From positions 134,084,261-134,148,260 of the forward strand of contig OY776116.1 in the NCBI GenBank assembly GCA_963675035.1: a DNA stretch of 64,000 bases. Direction: 5' to 3'. The stretch comes from Allygus modestus (taxonomy: Eukaryota > Arthropoda > Insecta > Hemiptera > Cicadellidae). The notes below the pieces were generated by a model, which did not search any database, was not told the DNA's origin, and saw nothing but the letters and a program-made list of their open reading frames with translations. This document shows, piece after piece, positions 47,747 through 59,874 of this stretch. The position numbers were made by a program, and so were the translations under genes. The first letter of the stretch is position 1. Each line of letters opens with the position of its first letter.

Positions 47747-47852
47747 TCCGTTCGAGTATGCAGTCCTGCTCACCATCATTGCCAACTGTGTTGTCCTGGC
47801 CCTGGAGGAACATCTGCCAGAGAACGACAAGACCCCGCTAGCAAAGAAACTG
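47747..47852 (+). CDS. cac: cac exon: domain I segment S1
   Basis: Begins with T completing a proline codon after the AT-AC intron, then encodes PFEYAVLLTIIANCVVLALE followed by EHLPENDKTPLAKKL. The hydrophobic run is transmembrane segment IS1 of a Cav2 channel; the rest is the extracellular S1-S2 loop. The exon ends in phase 0 at CTG before GTTGGT, a weak donor. The alternative GT three bases later would break the frame into the next exon, which supports this choice. Every residue block agrees with insect Cav2 as I remember it. Confidence 0.93.
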
Positions 47853-49897
47853 GTTGGTACACTCCCTAGACCTAGATCTACCAACAGGAGAAGTGGTCCT
47901 GGAGAGAATCTTGGTTTATCTAGTCGACTTATTTAATCTGGACCCATGGTTTTCCGGATGAACTGACCAAAGCGAAAAAATGCTTTTTAGAGTGTTTAAA
48001 ATTAGCCAAAACCTATGTTCGATGGCCTCTTAAGGAACTGTAAAGTCCTCTCAAGGTATCTTTGATCACCCCATATACCACAGCGGAAAAATATTGGAAT
48101 ATAGGTAGGTTACACACTAATTCATGGTATCTCCAGGATTTTTTTCATTTTGAAGGGTAATTATCTTATAAAATCCACTAAAAAACATGAAAAATTCAAA
48201 TTTTCTGCTTAACTGCGTTCACAGTGGTGCCCGGGATTTTTCGGCGGTTGCTTGACAAGAAAACAATGCAATTATCATGAGTAAACATGATCAACGCGGT
48301 GAACGGGTTAACGATTTTGATTAAAATGTGGTGGTTTATAGAGCCTTTGATCCCAATGGTTTTCACAACATGAGACAATTTCCATCCCAGGCAAAACAAT
48401 TAAACAATATAACCTATGCTGTATAATACCAATCCTCTATGTATATAAGAAAATCTTAATTTTACCGTGCTACACCAGTATTTGTTAGTTTAAAAACTTA
48501 GGGTTTTTTACCTAAATAACAATTATTTGAGTAAAATATACCAGGTCACACCGTTCCTGAGATTATCTCCCAGAAAACCTCTCTTAAAGTTCTTGAAAAT
48601 TCAGGGTTAGGAATTATTGTAGTTGGGAGTGAGTGTAAAAGTTAAAAAAAGTTAAAATATAAGTTGAACAGTTTTTCGGAAATATAATGTGTCAAAATAT
48701 CTAGAAAAAATTTTGTTTAGGCTAGAAACATAGGCTAGAGCTTATAAAATTATTTGAAAACCAGAAGTTTTAACTGATTCTAACGCAACATTAAATGTAA
48801 CAATTCCGCTAACTTGAGACACTAACTACAGTAGAACCCTGCTAATCTGACGTCGGATGGTCCGACTCCTCGATTAGGCCGACCATGCCGTTATTGGTGT
48901 TTGTTATTTTTTACGTATTTGTTGAGTTGCTCTGTTCAAGGCCTCTTCTCCTGTTGATGATGATGAGTCATGACTGACAATGTAAACCGGTGACAGTTGA
49001 TGTATTTATAATTTACAATAACATTAAATCTGTAAAACTAAATAATCTTCAATATTTTCAGTTTAAACTAGTTTTATCACATTTTCATGTACATACTTGT
49101 GTTCCTCTGATAATTTGACCTTTTATTTGTTCTCACTATTTTCTTGGTCTAAAGTTTTAATGAAAATGAACTTCATATATTTTTAAAGTTCTTTTTTGAC
49201 TTAAATAATTGTAGTAACCAAAATAACTCAGGTTTGAAGCCAAGACCTTGGTTTGATTTAACCTTTGCTTACGATTAAGGTTATAATTTGTTCTTAAATT
49301 ACAGTGAAGAAATCAATAGAAATTACATAACAAGGAATTAAGTTACCTTAGTTTTTGCAAGTCGTCGTTGGTGATGGATTAGCAGGGTTCTACTGTATTT
49401 TGAAAACCTGATCCATTTATAAAATTTGACTTCCTTTGGAATATTTTTTTCAGTCAACTGTGTTTTTATTTGATGACTGATTTTGATGATAAATTAGACA
49501 AATTATTGTGATTTTATTGTAGATGATTAAAAAGGAATTGATTTTCCCTCAGATCTCAGGGCTCCTCCCCACTGATCCTCAAAGTTCCCAAGTTATTCTC
49601 ATGGAAAATATGTTACTGTATTATTAGGTTTGTGTCATATGTTCCAACTTAATTAGTTTAATTGAAATAAACAGCTCAGTATTAGAAATATTTTAAAGTA
49701 TTAATACGGACTGGCATTGTGTTGTTCACACTTTTTAAACTTAACTGAATTGCATTTTATGCCTGGAGACCCCATGGGGAGAACGGACATCGGATAGTTA
49801 CTTCTGAGTTTCTGATTATTTCTAATTCTACTAATTACTTATACTATAAGTTATATTGTTTTATCATTCTGCTAATTATGTGTTACTTCTGTTTCAG
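47853..49897. other. cac intron with pogo-type MITE
   Basis: No additional exon was recognised. It contains the 567-bp MITE described separately. The rest is AT-rich. Confidence 0.5.
48829..49395. mobile_element. Pogo/Tigger-like MITE, 567 bp
   Basis: Starts CAGTAGAACCCTGCTAATC and ends with the complement GATTAGCAGGGTTCTACTG, flanked by TA on both sides (48,827-48,828 and 49,396-49,397). Terminal sequence of this kind is characteristic of pogo/Tigger-type elements. Its right interior (about 49,152-49,352) is repeated at 58,080-58,282. No transposase. Confidence 0.8.
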
Positions 49898-50037
49898 GAA
49901 CAAACGGAGACTTATTTCCTTGGCATTTTTTGTGTAGAAGCATCCCTTAAAATCTTAGCATTAGGTTTTGTACTTCATCGCGGCTCGTACCTTCGTAACA
50001 TTTGGAACATCATGGATTTTTTCGTTGTAGTAACAGG
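49898..50037 (+). CDS. cac: cac exon: domain I segments S2 and S3
   Basis: Follows a TTCTGTTTCAG acceptor and starts in phase 0. It encodes EQTETYFLGIFCVEASLKIL, then ALGFVLHRGSYLRNIWNIMD, then FFVVVTG. This covers segment IS2 (with the conserved Glu and Lys of the voltage-sensor charge-transfer region), the short cytoplasmic loop, and IS3 with its Asp. It ends with two bases of a Gly codon before GTAAGTG. Both following IS4 exons complete that codon to GGG. Confidence 0.95.
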
Positions 50038-50145
50038 GTAAGTGAACACTCTTTCTTATATTATTGTCTACTGAATGTAACAGGAAAACCAACTATTTCA
50101 GGACACTTTACGTTTATCAACATCAAGTTTGACGCGGTGTTTTAG

Positions 50146-50246
50146 GTCTATGACCATATTCGCAGAGTCGAATGTGGATGTCGACCTAAGGATGTTGCGA
50201 TCTTTCCGCGTGTTGAGGCCTTTGAAACTGGTGTCGAGGATACCAA
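50146..50246 (+). CDS. cac: cac alternative exon IS4, version 1 (proximal)
   Basis: Encodes the end of the IS3-S4 linker and the domain I voltage sensor. After GTGTTTTAG, 101 nt translate to SMTIFAESNVDV then DLRMLRSFRVLRPLKLVSR then IPS. There are positively charged residues at every third position (five Arg and one Lys). The 5' intron is only 108 nt. It enters with two bases of a codon already used and leaves one base, exactly as the exon at 51,465 does. It is therefore one of a mutually exclusive pair. Drosophila cac is known to use alternative IS4 exons; this version, with SFR and terminal VSR, resembles one of them. Confidence 0.92.
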
Positions 50247-51464
50247 GTAAGATGCGCCAGCTCAGGCCCGTCCCTAGTCTAGGTTCTAGTCTGTCCACAT
50301 AGGACTAGTTCTGTTTGTTGCACTGTCCCTACTCAGCTTCTATGTGTAATTTTTATGACTAGGCTATATGGAATCTACATCCCCTTGTTATATTTGTAGA
50401 ATCTTAGTTACATGAATTCTTAGTTAGTTTTCAGACGTTTAAATGTTGTTTTGAGAAAACATCCTGAACGTGATGGTTTTCAGTAGTGGAAAACTAAATT
50501 GCTACCGATGATTATGCGAGCTTAGGAACTTCTTTTTATTATTCACTTTTGATATAAACATTTTATATTTAAAATACTTGGTCGTTATCGCTAAGAACAA
50601 GATTTACTTTTGCAACTCGCTTATTAATCGGACTGACCTATTGTTCAATTGGAGTCTACTTGCGATCTCTTTGCTCATGTCAAAATGGACTGAACTTGAA
50701 CTTTCATGCTGTTATCTACTTGGTTGTTAGATAGATGTGTGGCTCTTTGTACCTATTTTCTGGTGGAATCGTTGTTTTCAGAGGTGTGCTACTTAATGTT
50801 CGTTTCCTGTGGAGTTTAGACATATTCTAGTTAATGACAGAGTAGTATTTAGAATGTAGCGATAGATTTAGACAATATAACTACAAGTTTGTGTGTGCCA
50901 ATTGAATTAGAATAGCGATAAATGTTTTGTTTGTGTAGTTTAACCGTCCCAAATGTTAAACAAGGACCTAGGGACTTTTTTCTGTTTCCGAGAGTCATTT
51001 CTCAAATATTCTGTAAATATTTCAGTATTTGATTAATACTTCTTGTTAGCATTCAAGATGCTATATCAATGAATTAAAAGTAGGTGGCCGATAAAAAAAA
51101 CCTTTCCTATTATTTAAATAAATATGGTTACAGAACGTTGTGTCTTTTATGAGAAGTTATGTTAGTTTAGTTTTTCTTATATAATTATAAACTAAACTAA
51201 CCTAACCTACAATATACATTTCAGAGCAGCGCTTCAAACAAAGTAAATCCAAGTAAATTGTACATATAAATTATGTGTAACTGCAAGACTGTGAACAACA
51301 GAGAAGATCCTAACTCTGTTTTCGGGTTCGTCTTGACTATCCCAATTTGACCAGATATTTATGTTGAATAATAAAGTGCAGTTTGATGCTGTTAACACTT
51401 GGGATTCTAGCGATAGTGTAGACTAGTTTAGCAGCGTGGGTAGTGATAGCATTATATTCCACAG

Positions 51465-51571
51465 GTTCGTCACAATAGTCTTTACGGATTACACAAAATT
51501 AGATATGGATCTCCGCACTTTGAGGGCAATTCGAGTGCTCAGGCCTCTCAAACTGGTCTCTGGTATTCCAA
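51465..51571 (+). CDS. cac: cac alternative exon IS4, version 2 (distal)
   Basis: A 107-nt exon after TATTCCACAG, ending before GTAAGTAA. It translates to FVTIVFTDYTKLDM then DLRTLRAIRVLRPLKLVSG then IPS. The S4 helix keeps four Arg and one Lys but has Gly where version 1 has Arg, and its S3-S4 linker is two residues longer. Entry and exit phases are identical to version 1. Including both, or neither, would shift the frame of the next exon. Confidence 0.92.
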
Positions 51572-53936
51572 GTAAGTAATTTAATACATTCTGTAGTATT
51601 GTTTTATGGACCAAAATGAAAGTAGGTGTTCAGTCTACAATAATGCAAAAATAACGCTAATACCCCAAAATTGCATTCATTGATGTTATTTAAGCAATTA
51701 CTGCGGAAGATTTTCATCATTGATTAGAGAAAAACAAGAAATGTTGAAAAGCAACAAATATAGATACTAGAAACAAAATTTGCAGTTCAACCACATTCGT
51801 ACCTCAAAGATTTGTTTCACTTTCATTTTTATGCTGGTTGAGGCATGTTAGTAAATGTACAGTTAAAATTAAATATAATTTGGGAGTGTAATACAATTCA
51901 ATGTAAACATGGTGTTTAAAAGGTATTAAGAAGAAATTTAATTCTAGTTAAATTATTGTTAAATCGCAAAGGATTTTTATTTAATTCTTGACAAAAAATT
52001 AAGTTTTTAGAATGTAAATTAGTCGGTCTAAATTGAATTATGCAGTTTCTCTTAGATATTTAGGTTTTCATATTTTACTGTATTAGAAATGTATACTAAA
52101 CAATATTTAGATTTTAATGAGAAACCACCACAGTTACATTTTATATACTTCTACTTCGTGTCTGTTGTATATGCCTAACATCACCACGGAGAAGTTAGAT
52201 GCAGAATTTGGTGAAAGTGTATGATCCCATAAAAAAACTGTATTGTTATATATTCGTTTCAAATTTAATTTTACAAACTAATTACAAAAACTTTTAAGGT
52301 TTACCTTCATATTTATTTTCCTTAAAATAGTTTTAAGCTCATTCCTTAATATATTTTTGAGTATTGGTTCTTATTAAATTTCCCAGAATTGTAAAAATGC
52401 TTCACAGAGTATGGGTGTAATCACATTTCTATTTTTAGAAGGATTGGTCGTTAACTTAAGGATAGCAACCTAGCCTCTTAAAAATGACGAGTGCTTTCCT
52501 GCAAAATATATGAATTGAGTCTAGCTTAAAGCGGTGGCGGCTCAGGGGACTATCAATTAATAAATAAAAAATTCTGATAACATTTTTTCAAATATACTAT
52601 TCAATTTTGGCATTAATGTTTTATGACAACCAGTAATAGAAAGTACAAACTGTAAAAACTACAGCACCTTCAGTTTTTGAGATACACTATATCAAACACT
52701 TATTGTTGTCGCTTGCACATTTTCCGTAAGCCACTTGGTGATGTTTCCTGCGTACCTTGAGCAAATGGACTCGACCATCTGTCACATATTCGCAGTCCAT
52801 CAGCACTTGGCCACTACTGGCTGCTGGCGCGTTATTACGATGTGGAGATGCAAGCTATAAACAAAAAGTTGAGGTGAAAGTGACCTCCTCCACTGTTCAT
52901 ACTGATGTAAAATACCCAATATTTAAAACTTGGGGTTCATACCCAAAATTCATAAATAACAGGGTATTTTGGGTATTTAGTATTTATGATATTTTACGTA
53001 AAAACACCAGTGTAATTCACATCTACCCTTACTACCCTTGTTATTATCAATATATAAAATTTGAGGACATTTTATTGATCACATTTATTAATTATTTTAC
53101 CAATAAATAAATAATAACATGGCAATTTTTGTAAAAAGCCATGTCAAACGTACAAACCACTCCATCGCCAAACTATGAAGGAACTGGTTAAATATAGACA
53201 TTCTATAGAAATTGAATGAATTGAATGACATTCTATAGACAATCTAATTGAATTTCAATTCTTTTCATACAAAATTTTAAATTTATTAAACACTCCAAAA
53301 GACCATCAAAGTATTAAATACCCAGTCCTAGGAATTTATCTCGATCTTGGTCAAAAGTTAAATGCTTATGGTAACCATCTTATACTCTTCAAAAAAGTTG
53401 TTATGCTAATTTTATAATCCTTACAGCATGGGAATTTCAATGAACCTAGTAAAAATCCCCTAAATGTTATAAAATCATTTGCTAAATAGCTAAGTTTTTG
53501 AAAAACACACTCGGCAAGACTATTTACTAGAAGTGCCACGTATCAAGGTAGGAAGAAGGGGAATTGGATACTTTGGGCCAAAACAGTACAATGCTCTTCA
53601 AAAATGAATCAAATTGTTCAGTAATAAAACTGTAAGAAAAAAGTTTGAGACACTATAATTGCAGAACAATAGAAAATTCTAGTAATTCCAAACATATTAG
53701 TTATTTTATAAAACAAACATTATTGTTTGGGAATCGCTAATTGAAGACCTTATTTATTTATTAATTCTTTTTGGAGTAAATCTAATAGATTTGATTTGAC
53801 TCTAGAACCGGTTGTCCCTGCATCTACCTTCTTCTCTGGTAAAGGTTTCACAGTTTCCCAAAGCTTCACTAGGTTTAGTCTTCTACCGTACTCTCTGTCG
53901 TACCTTGGCCCCGCCTAACTCTCGCCCCCTCCCCAG
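51572..53936. other. cac intron, no further exon seen
   Basis: AT-rich. A 117-codon frame at 52,757-53,110 has no recognisable domain and includes low-complexity Tyr/Ile sequence. A duplicated GACATTCTATAGA phrase occurs near 53,198-53,236. Confidence 0.4.
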
Positions 53937-54167
53937 GTCTCCAGGTTGTGCTCAAGTCCATCATCAAGGCGATGGCGCCCCTGCTGCAGATAGGACTGTT
54001 GGTGTTGTTCGCCATCGTGATATTCGCCATCATCGGTCTCGAGTTCTACTCGGGGGCGCTGCACAAGACCTGCTACAGCTTGGAAGACTTGCGAAAGATC
54101 GTGCCGGAGGGCGAAAGCGAAACCCCCACCCCCTGTAACACTGACAATAGAACTGAATCACCTACAG
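53937..54167 (+). CDS. cac: cac exon: IS4-S5 linker, IS5 and turret
   Basis: Follows CCTCCCCAG and begins with two bases completing the Ser codon of either IS4 exon. It encodes LQVVLKSIIKAMAPLLQIGL, then LVLFAIVIFAIIGLEFYSGA, then a Cys-containing extracellular segment (HKTCYSLEDL, TPCNTDNRTESPTG). The first part is the S4-S5 linker, the second the IS5 helix, and the last the start of the pore turret with paired cysteines and an Asn-Arg-Thr sequon. It ends in phase 1 before GTACAT. GC content is high relative to the introns. Strong match to Cav2. Confidence 0.95.
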
Positions 54168-55108
54168 GTACATTCACTCGCATGGTAACGTACGCTCGAT
54201 GTTGTGTGTGTCTATTTGTAAGTGGATAGGTAGAAAAGTTGAATTTACTATGAGGTGTCTTTCCCCCTCTTGGAAACATTTGGTTTAAATAACCGTAGAT
54301 TGTAATAGTTATGACAAATACAAGTGTTTCATGTTTTAGGCACTGTTAGATGCCTAGATTATTGATTTAATGATAAATTGTGTACTATTGTTTAATTTAA
54401 TCTGTGGTTTAAACAAGTTTCAAGCACCTTCCTATAAGTGAGTTTTAAATTTTAATTAATTTTGTAAGTTATAGAAGTAGTTTCTGTTAACTTAGTTGAT
54501 TGATAATGAAGATTATTTTTCAGCGCTTAAACAAGAGGAAATAAGGGGGAGTAAATGTAAAATTACTGAACTGCCGTACGAAGTCACTGGTATGGTTTAA
54601 ATCTTAGTGTAGAATTGACATTCTTTTCAGTAAATTGATATAGGCGCTGCAATAGAAAATTGTTACATATCTAGGTTGAGCTGGCTAAAATATGAGATTT
54701 CGTTATAACTCCGCTTTGGCTGTGAATTTACATATTTTAACTCTTTTCAAGCAGTGTAATCATTTTATTATAGCTCGTTCAGCTTCAGTCACAAGCGTTG
54801 ACAGATATCGTTGCTAGTCTTAAAAGAAAAAAAATCATAGAAAAAACTAATTAGGTTTGCTGGGAGAACGCTCGAGCCAAAGTAATTGCTTTGTCAAAAG
54901 CTTAACTTTGTACTCGAGCTGTGCTAAATTTGAACTTAAAAACATTAAATTAATGACTACAACAATATCTCTGCTTAGTGATCTTGCTAAAGTACTGTTG
55001 TCTTCCTAAAGTAACAATATTCTTGCACTATAACACTTTATATTAAGGATACTACAATCACATAGCTCAAACCTCTGCTCAGAGAATCATTTTACTGAAT
55101 GCTTGCAG

Positions 55109-55135
55109 ATTCCGGACAGCCTTTCGATTTTGGTG
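55109..55135 (+). other. Candidate 27-nt in-frame cassette microexon of cac
   Basis: AG at 55,107-55,108 and GTATGA at 55,136 bracket 27 nt. In the phase imposed by the neighbouring exons this would insert DSGQPFDFG into the domain I turret without a stop or frame change. The GC content exceeds that of the intron. Chance AG-27-GT open intervals are common in a 5-kb intron, and I cannot recall a matching isoform. This is only a candidate. Confidence 0.2.
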
Positions 55136-56197
55136 GTATGAAACTTATACGTATTGTAGTGCTTAACTCTTTATTGTTTCTGCTGAATTTGTTGCATATA
55201 GCATTGAGATTTGCACTTCGGAGGACAATGAGTTATCACGTTACGTGACGTTAACGACTTCGTGGAGTGCATGGCGAGCTTTGCAGGGTCTTGCACTCTT
55301 GAGAGTATCGTAGTTGCTATTTATGTACTTGCTGTAATTTTCTTTTAAAAACTACGAATAATACTGAATAATATTTTAATTAAAGTACAGATTACAGTTC
55401 TAGCCCGCTTTGCCTGACTTTGGCTTCTCAGGGTGTCTACTATGCCTGGAAATCTCCTGACACTCAGGGAATTTTATCTATGGAAAACTTTGATCTGACA
55501 TCAGGACCTTTGATTACCCTGAGAAAGTCAGGGGTTTCTACAACACAATAACTCAGTTCGTACTGGTGAAGTACAACAATAAGTCAAGCTCTGAAATCTC
55601 TGAGTGGGTAGATATTTCAGAGTGTGATATATTTATATCGAGACCTTTTTGTTTTAAATACAGGGTTCTATTGATATATTATGGGACATGGATGTGTGTG
55701 TTTTAATGCTATCCACACCAGCACGGAGAAGCCCTTAAAACGGTGGCTTTGACATGGAGGTTGTAGTAGGCACCCTGCTTCCAGCACTATCATGATATCT
55801 ACTATAACATTTTTGTATAACAAGTAAATCATTTTTCAGTAAAACAAAACAAAAACATTTGGTGTTACAGTTATTTTAATTAGACAAATGAATAAAAGGA
55901 ATCTTAAATAATACAAGGTAAAATCATCTAAATAACACTTATAGATAGTAGTACACCAGTTCTAAAATGTGCTTGACGTAATTACACTTAAAAAACACAA
56001 ATGTATAGAACATTTCTGAGCCGTAGTCTGAATGCTTTCTTCTCCTAGACTAGAGACTAGTGTCTGAGTAGATAGATCAGTTTTCAGTTATTCCCAGCTG
56101 TGATCAATTCATTTTATTTTATGCATGGCAAACATTTTATTCATTAGGAAATGTCTTGTACTATACATGAAAATCATACTGATCTTATTAAATGAAT

Positions 56198-57078
56198 TAG
56201 GGATGGACGGGATGGAATTTTATGTCCAGGACGAAATTTGTTATTCCTCCCCATTTTTTTTTCTTAAATTTCAAGAGAAGAAATTCAATGCTTAAAAAAA
56301 TTTGTATTTCATTTGTACAAAAAATTTACAAAAACATTAGATAAAATAATTATTAGTCATTATCAACCATACAGAAATTATAATTGAATCACATGAAATA
56401 AAAATTATAGAATAAAGTATTTTAGAACACTTATAAATTGATTCTATATTAATTTTCCATTAAAATAAAATAAACTTCATTTAGTCAAAGAATTAAAAAA
56501 ATATAGTGACTAAATAAGTATTCCTTTTAAGGATGTGTCAAATCCGGTTCTCACTTTTATTGTTTTTTTGGAAAAATTCAAAACCGAGAACCAATTTATA
56601 TAATTCTTTACTTCGGTTCTATCATGCCTGACGGCCAGATCGTGTAACATCGGCCGTAAATGATGACCACACCGCAATTCGCCAAGAAAGAAAGCTGGAC
56701 AACGCATCAACACCCTAACATACAACCCAATCCCGTGGTATCGCTGAAGTTGGCGATTGCCCCGCTTAATTTTGGCTGTTAATTACAATTGCACTGTACT
56801 AAATAAAAAATTAATGATGTTCGCGCTGCAATTCTCCATAACAGATAACCGGGTCATATAATATCGGCAGAAAATTATGATCTGACAACATAATGACGGC
56901 TGCAAATTATGATCACACCGCATAATCTTGGCTGTAATTGACAACCGGACCATACTTCATCATCGTTTCGGGAGATAATCCCGTCCGGAAATAATCCTGA
57001 AGTATATTAAATCCTGTCCGAAATCGGGATTATTTTTTCCCAAAAGTTTCCTGAAAATTTGTGTCCCGACCATCCCTA
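56198..57078. mobile_element. hAT-like non-autonomous element, 881 bp
   Basis: Ends TAGGGATGGACGGGA and CCCGACCATCCCTA are inverted, differing at one base. Flanking octamers AAATGAAT and AAACAAAT agree at six of eight positions, consistent with an old 8-bp duplication. The interior has repeated GACCACACCG/AATTATGATC phrases and no transposase. Confidence 0.65.
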
Positions 57079-58077
57079 AAACAAATCTTTATCTGATATG
57101 GAATGTTTTATTTCAGTAATTGAACTGTATACAAATTTACAATTGTTATAATCCCTGCTCGACTTGTGATCCCCCTTCTTTGTTTTTATTTATAGTTACT
57201 TTGCAAAACTAAGTGTGATAACTGTTTTGCAAATTTTGTTAAAGTTTCTTAATTTGTAAAAAAAGTATTGCTCGTAGTTTTTACAAAATAATTTGTTTTG
57301 TATGATTATTTTACATTTGTTAATGATAATTTAATGATTAAAATCTTTGCTTGTCTAATACCATTACTATGAGGATTGCTATATATGGTAACAAATTAAT
57401 CTACGCTTCGTGTTATTTTGAAAAATTATATTCCCTGGTTTATTTTTGACTAGCACACACGACGGGACTAGCAGTGCACAAACGCACTTACAGAGCTGCC
57501 TTGAAAATGCAAAAAGTCAGACATTTTTAGTTACAAAATGAGCATACAAACCCCATGTACCTTGGAAGTGTTGGCTATGTAATGACTGATAACTCATGTA
57601 GAATTCTGGGATAACGAATGATTTTGGGAAAGTAGCCGACTTATTCCCTATGCACTATCCAGTGCTCGCTTGACTGTTAGTCAGTATATGTGGCGACACT
57701 TCTGCTAAAGTTTACAAAATAAGCCCATCGAGGGTGATTTTCCAAATCCATTTACTCCATCAATCTTTTCAACTGAACACCATTTACTAACAAATCAAGA
57801 TGTTAAATTGCTCCCATGTTAGATGAAAAAGAAGCTACTTATTGTAGTTATTCCTCCAAGAACAAACTTCCTCGGATCTACTTTTTCAAATGCTCGTCCC
57901 TTGAACCATCTATTAAAACTGCTACAGAACAAAATATTAAGATTAAGATTAGAAGATACCAATTCATTTTTTTAAAGTCACATGGTGAAAAGTCAATGCA
58001 CAGTGACATTTGCTGCTCGCAAAGGGAAAAGAAGATGCACAACAATATATATTTTTGAATTTAAAAAAATGTTAACC

Positions 58078-58285
58078 TGTTAAAGTTTTAATAAAAATGA
58101 ACTTCATATATTAAAGTTTAAAGTTCTTTTTTGATTTTAACTGAGGTAACCAAATTAACTTAGGTTTGAAGCCAAGATCTTGGTTTGATTTAACCTTTGC
58201 TTTCGATTAAGGTTATAATTTTCTCTCAAATTACAGTAAAGTAAGATATTACATAACAAGGAATAAAGTTACCTTAGTCTCGTCA
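58078..58285. repeat. Repeat shared with the pogo-type MITE interior
   Basis: Matches 49,152-49,352 in the same orientation with high similarity (blocks AATGAACTTCATATAT, TTGGTTTGATTTAACCTTTG, ACATAACAAGGAAT). It lacks the CAGTAGAACCC ends. It is therefore a truncated copy. Confidence 0.75.
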
Positions 58286-59577
58286 ACTCCCTCATAATTT
58301 GTGATTCTTAACATCTGTGATGTCTAACTGATTTTTCAGAATCCTCCTTCACCTTTTCTGAGCAGACGTGATTTGGATAGAACCAAAAACATCATTCCAA
58401 TTTTTACACGATTTTAGGCTTTTAAGTTGAAAATCAAATATTTAAGTTATCACACTTTCAATATTCATGTAATATTATTTTTTAACCTTATCGTATCATG
58501 CCTATATTTTAACGTAGTATTAGCCTAGGTTGATTACTATTTTGGTACTTCCCATTCTAGATTGATCTTTACATCAGACAAAATATAAAGATTTGAACTT
58601 GTTGTCAATACGGTACTTATACCAAAATATTTTGACTAATAGTTTTGCGTGGAGCAATGTATTTGTTTTGCTTTGAAATTATTAAATTAGTTTACAGTTT
58701 TTTTAAACTCATTCACTGTTGAGATGTGCCGTATACTTATTATAACCTGATTGTTGAACAGTTTCCTAGGGGGGATTCCTAAAATTTTGGTGAAACGAAG
58801 AAACAGAAGTTGCCCAATACATTTTTCATGATTGGCCAATAGAATAAATTTTTCTACAGTTTGAGATAAAAAAAATTATAATCACAATATATCTTTTAAT
58901 TTGCAAATTTTTCTAAAATTTGATACCCAATCATAAACTATATAGTATATATTATTGACCCCCCACAATTTTATCAAAACACTTGACATTTTAATGTCAT
59001 CACATTACTCAAGAAAATGTAAATAAAGAATTTTGATTGATTGACCATTGGTGTTGTCCCCATATAGGGTAGTACCGTAGAACTGTAGGTCAAAGGCTTT
59101 ATAGTATAAGCTATGAAGCGCTACTGATTTTTAACTATCGTATAAAATAGTCTAAATCCGTTACCCTATAGATGAACAATAGCTGGTTTAGTATTACAGT
59201 AGATGCCCAATAGCCCTTCCTAGATGTTCTCAACTCTTCAGTAGTCCTAGTAGACTGTCTACTTCTGTTGGCTCAGAATTGTTTCTTAATTAAATTTATC
59301 GTCTTTAAAAATATCCAAGAACTTTCAGTTATCATGCAATATAAAATAAGTCGGATCTAAAATCTAAAATTAAAGCTTTGAGATGACATATGAATTCAGA
59401 AAAAAAATTAAACGGAAGTGTATCAGTAAGTGTACATGTTTTTTTCATTATCACACTTCTGTGATTAACTTCCATGTTTTTAGATAGGTCTACTTCGTAA
59501 CTACTTGAATATTTTCAAAGAGTTGTTATGAGTGTCACTCGTCTGTCGAGATCTACAGTGTTTGTTCTTGTTTGTAG

Positions 59578-59729
59578 GGAGCTACGCGTGTGATCCAAAC
59601 ATCTCCGTGTGTGTGGAGGATTGGGAAGGGCCTAACTATGGGATCACATCATTCGATAACATTGGCTTAGCCATGCTCACAGTGTTCCAATGTATTACTA
59701 TGGAGGGATGGACTGCTATTTTATACTGG
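59578..59729 (+). CDS. cac: cac exon: domain I pore loop and selectivity filter
   Basis: Follows TTGTTTGTAG. Its first two bases complete the Gly codon from the preceding exon. It encodes SYACDPNISVCVEDWEGPNY, GITSFDNIGLAMLTVFQCIT, then MEGWTAILYW. The Glu of TMEGW (codon 59,703-59,705) is the domain I glutamate of the EEEE calcium selectivity filter. Paired cysteines and an Asn-Ile-Ser sequon lie in the turret. The exon ends in phase 0 before GTAAGT. The next exon (expected to begin with the Asn-Asp-Ala loop and IS6) was not found before the window ends. Confidence 0.95.
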
Positions 59730-59874
59730 GTAAGTATTATGGACCTGAGAGACCCTTTTATAGTTAGACAACTTTTGAATATGTCATACGTTGGCCGCTT
59801 AACTACTTCAGATTTAGCATCACAGTTGTACTCTTAAAAAAAGTTGTTAATTCTCTGTAAAGATTTGTTGTGTG

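Larger units (their letters stand above)
54168..59577. other. cac intron, 5.4 kb, with repeats and one microexon candidate
   Basis: Apart from the separately listed hAT-like element, the repeat at 58 kb and the 27-nt candidate, a CAGGGTGTCTAC-type repeat fragment lies at about 55,429-55,550. The remainder is AT-rich with no recognised gene. Confidence 0.45.

Noticed and set aside
47853..47858. Alternative donor GGTAC five bases after the chosen end of the IS1 exon
   Set aside because: Using it would leave one extra base and shift the next exon out of the EQTETYFLG frame.
52757..53110. 117-codon plus-strand frame in a cac intron
   Set aside because: Second half is low-complexity Tyr/Ile/Asn, there is no family signature, and it does not fit the channel reading frame.
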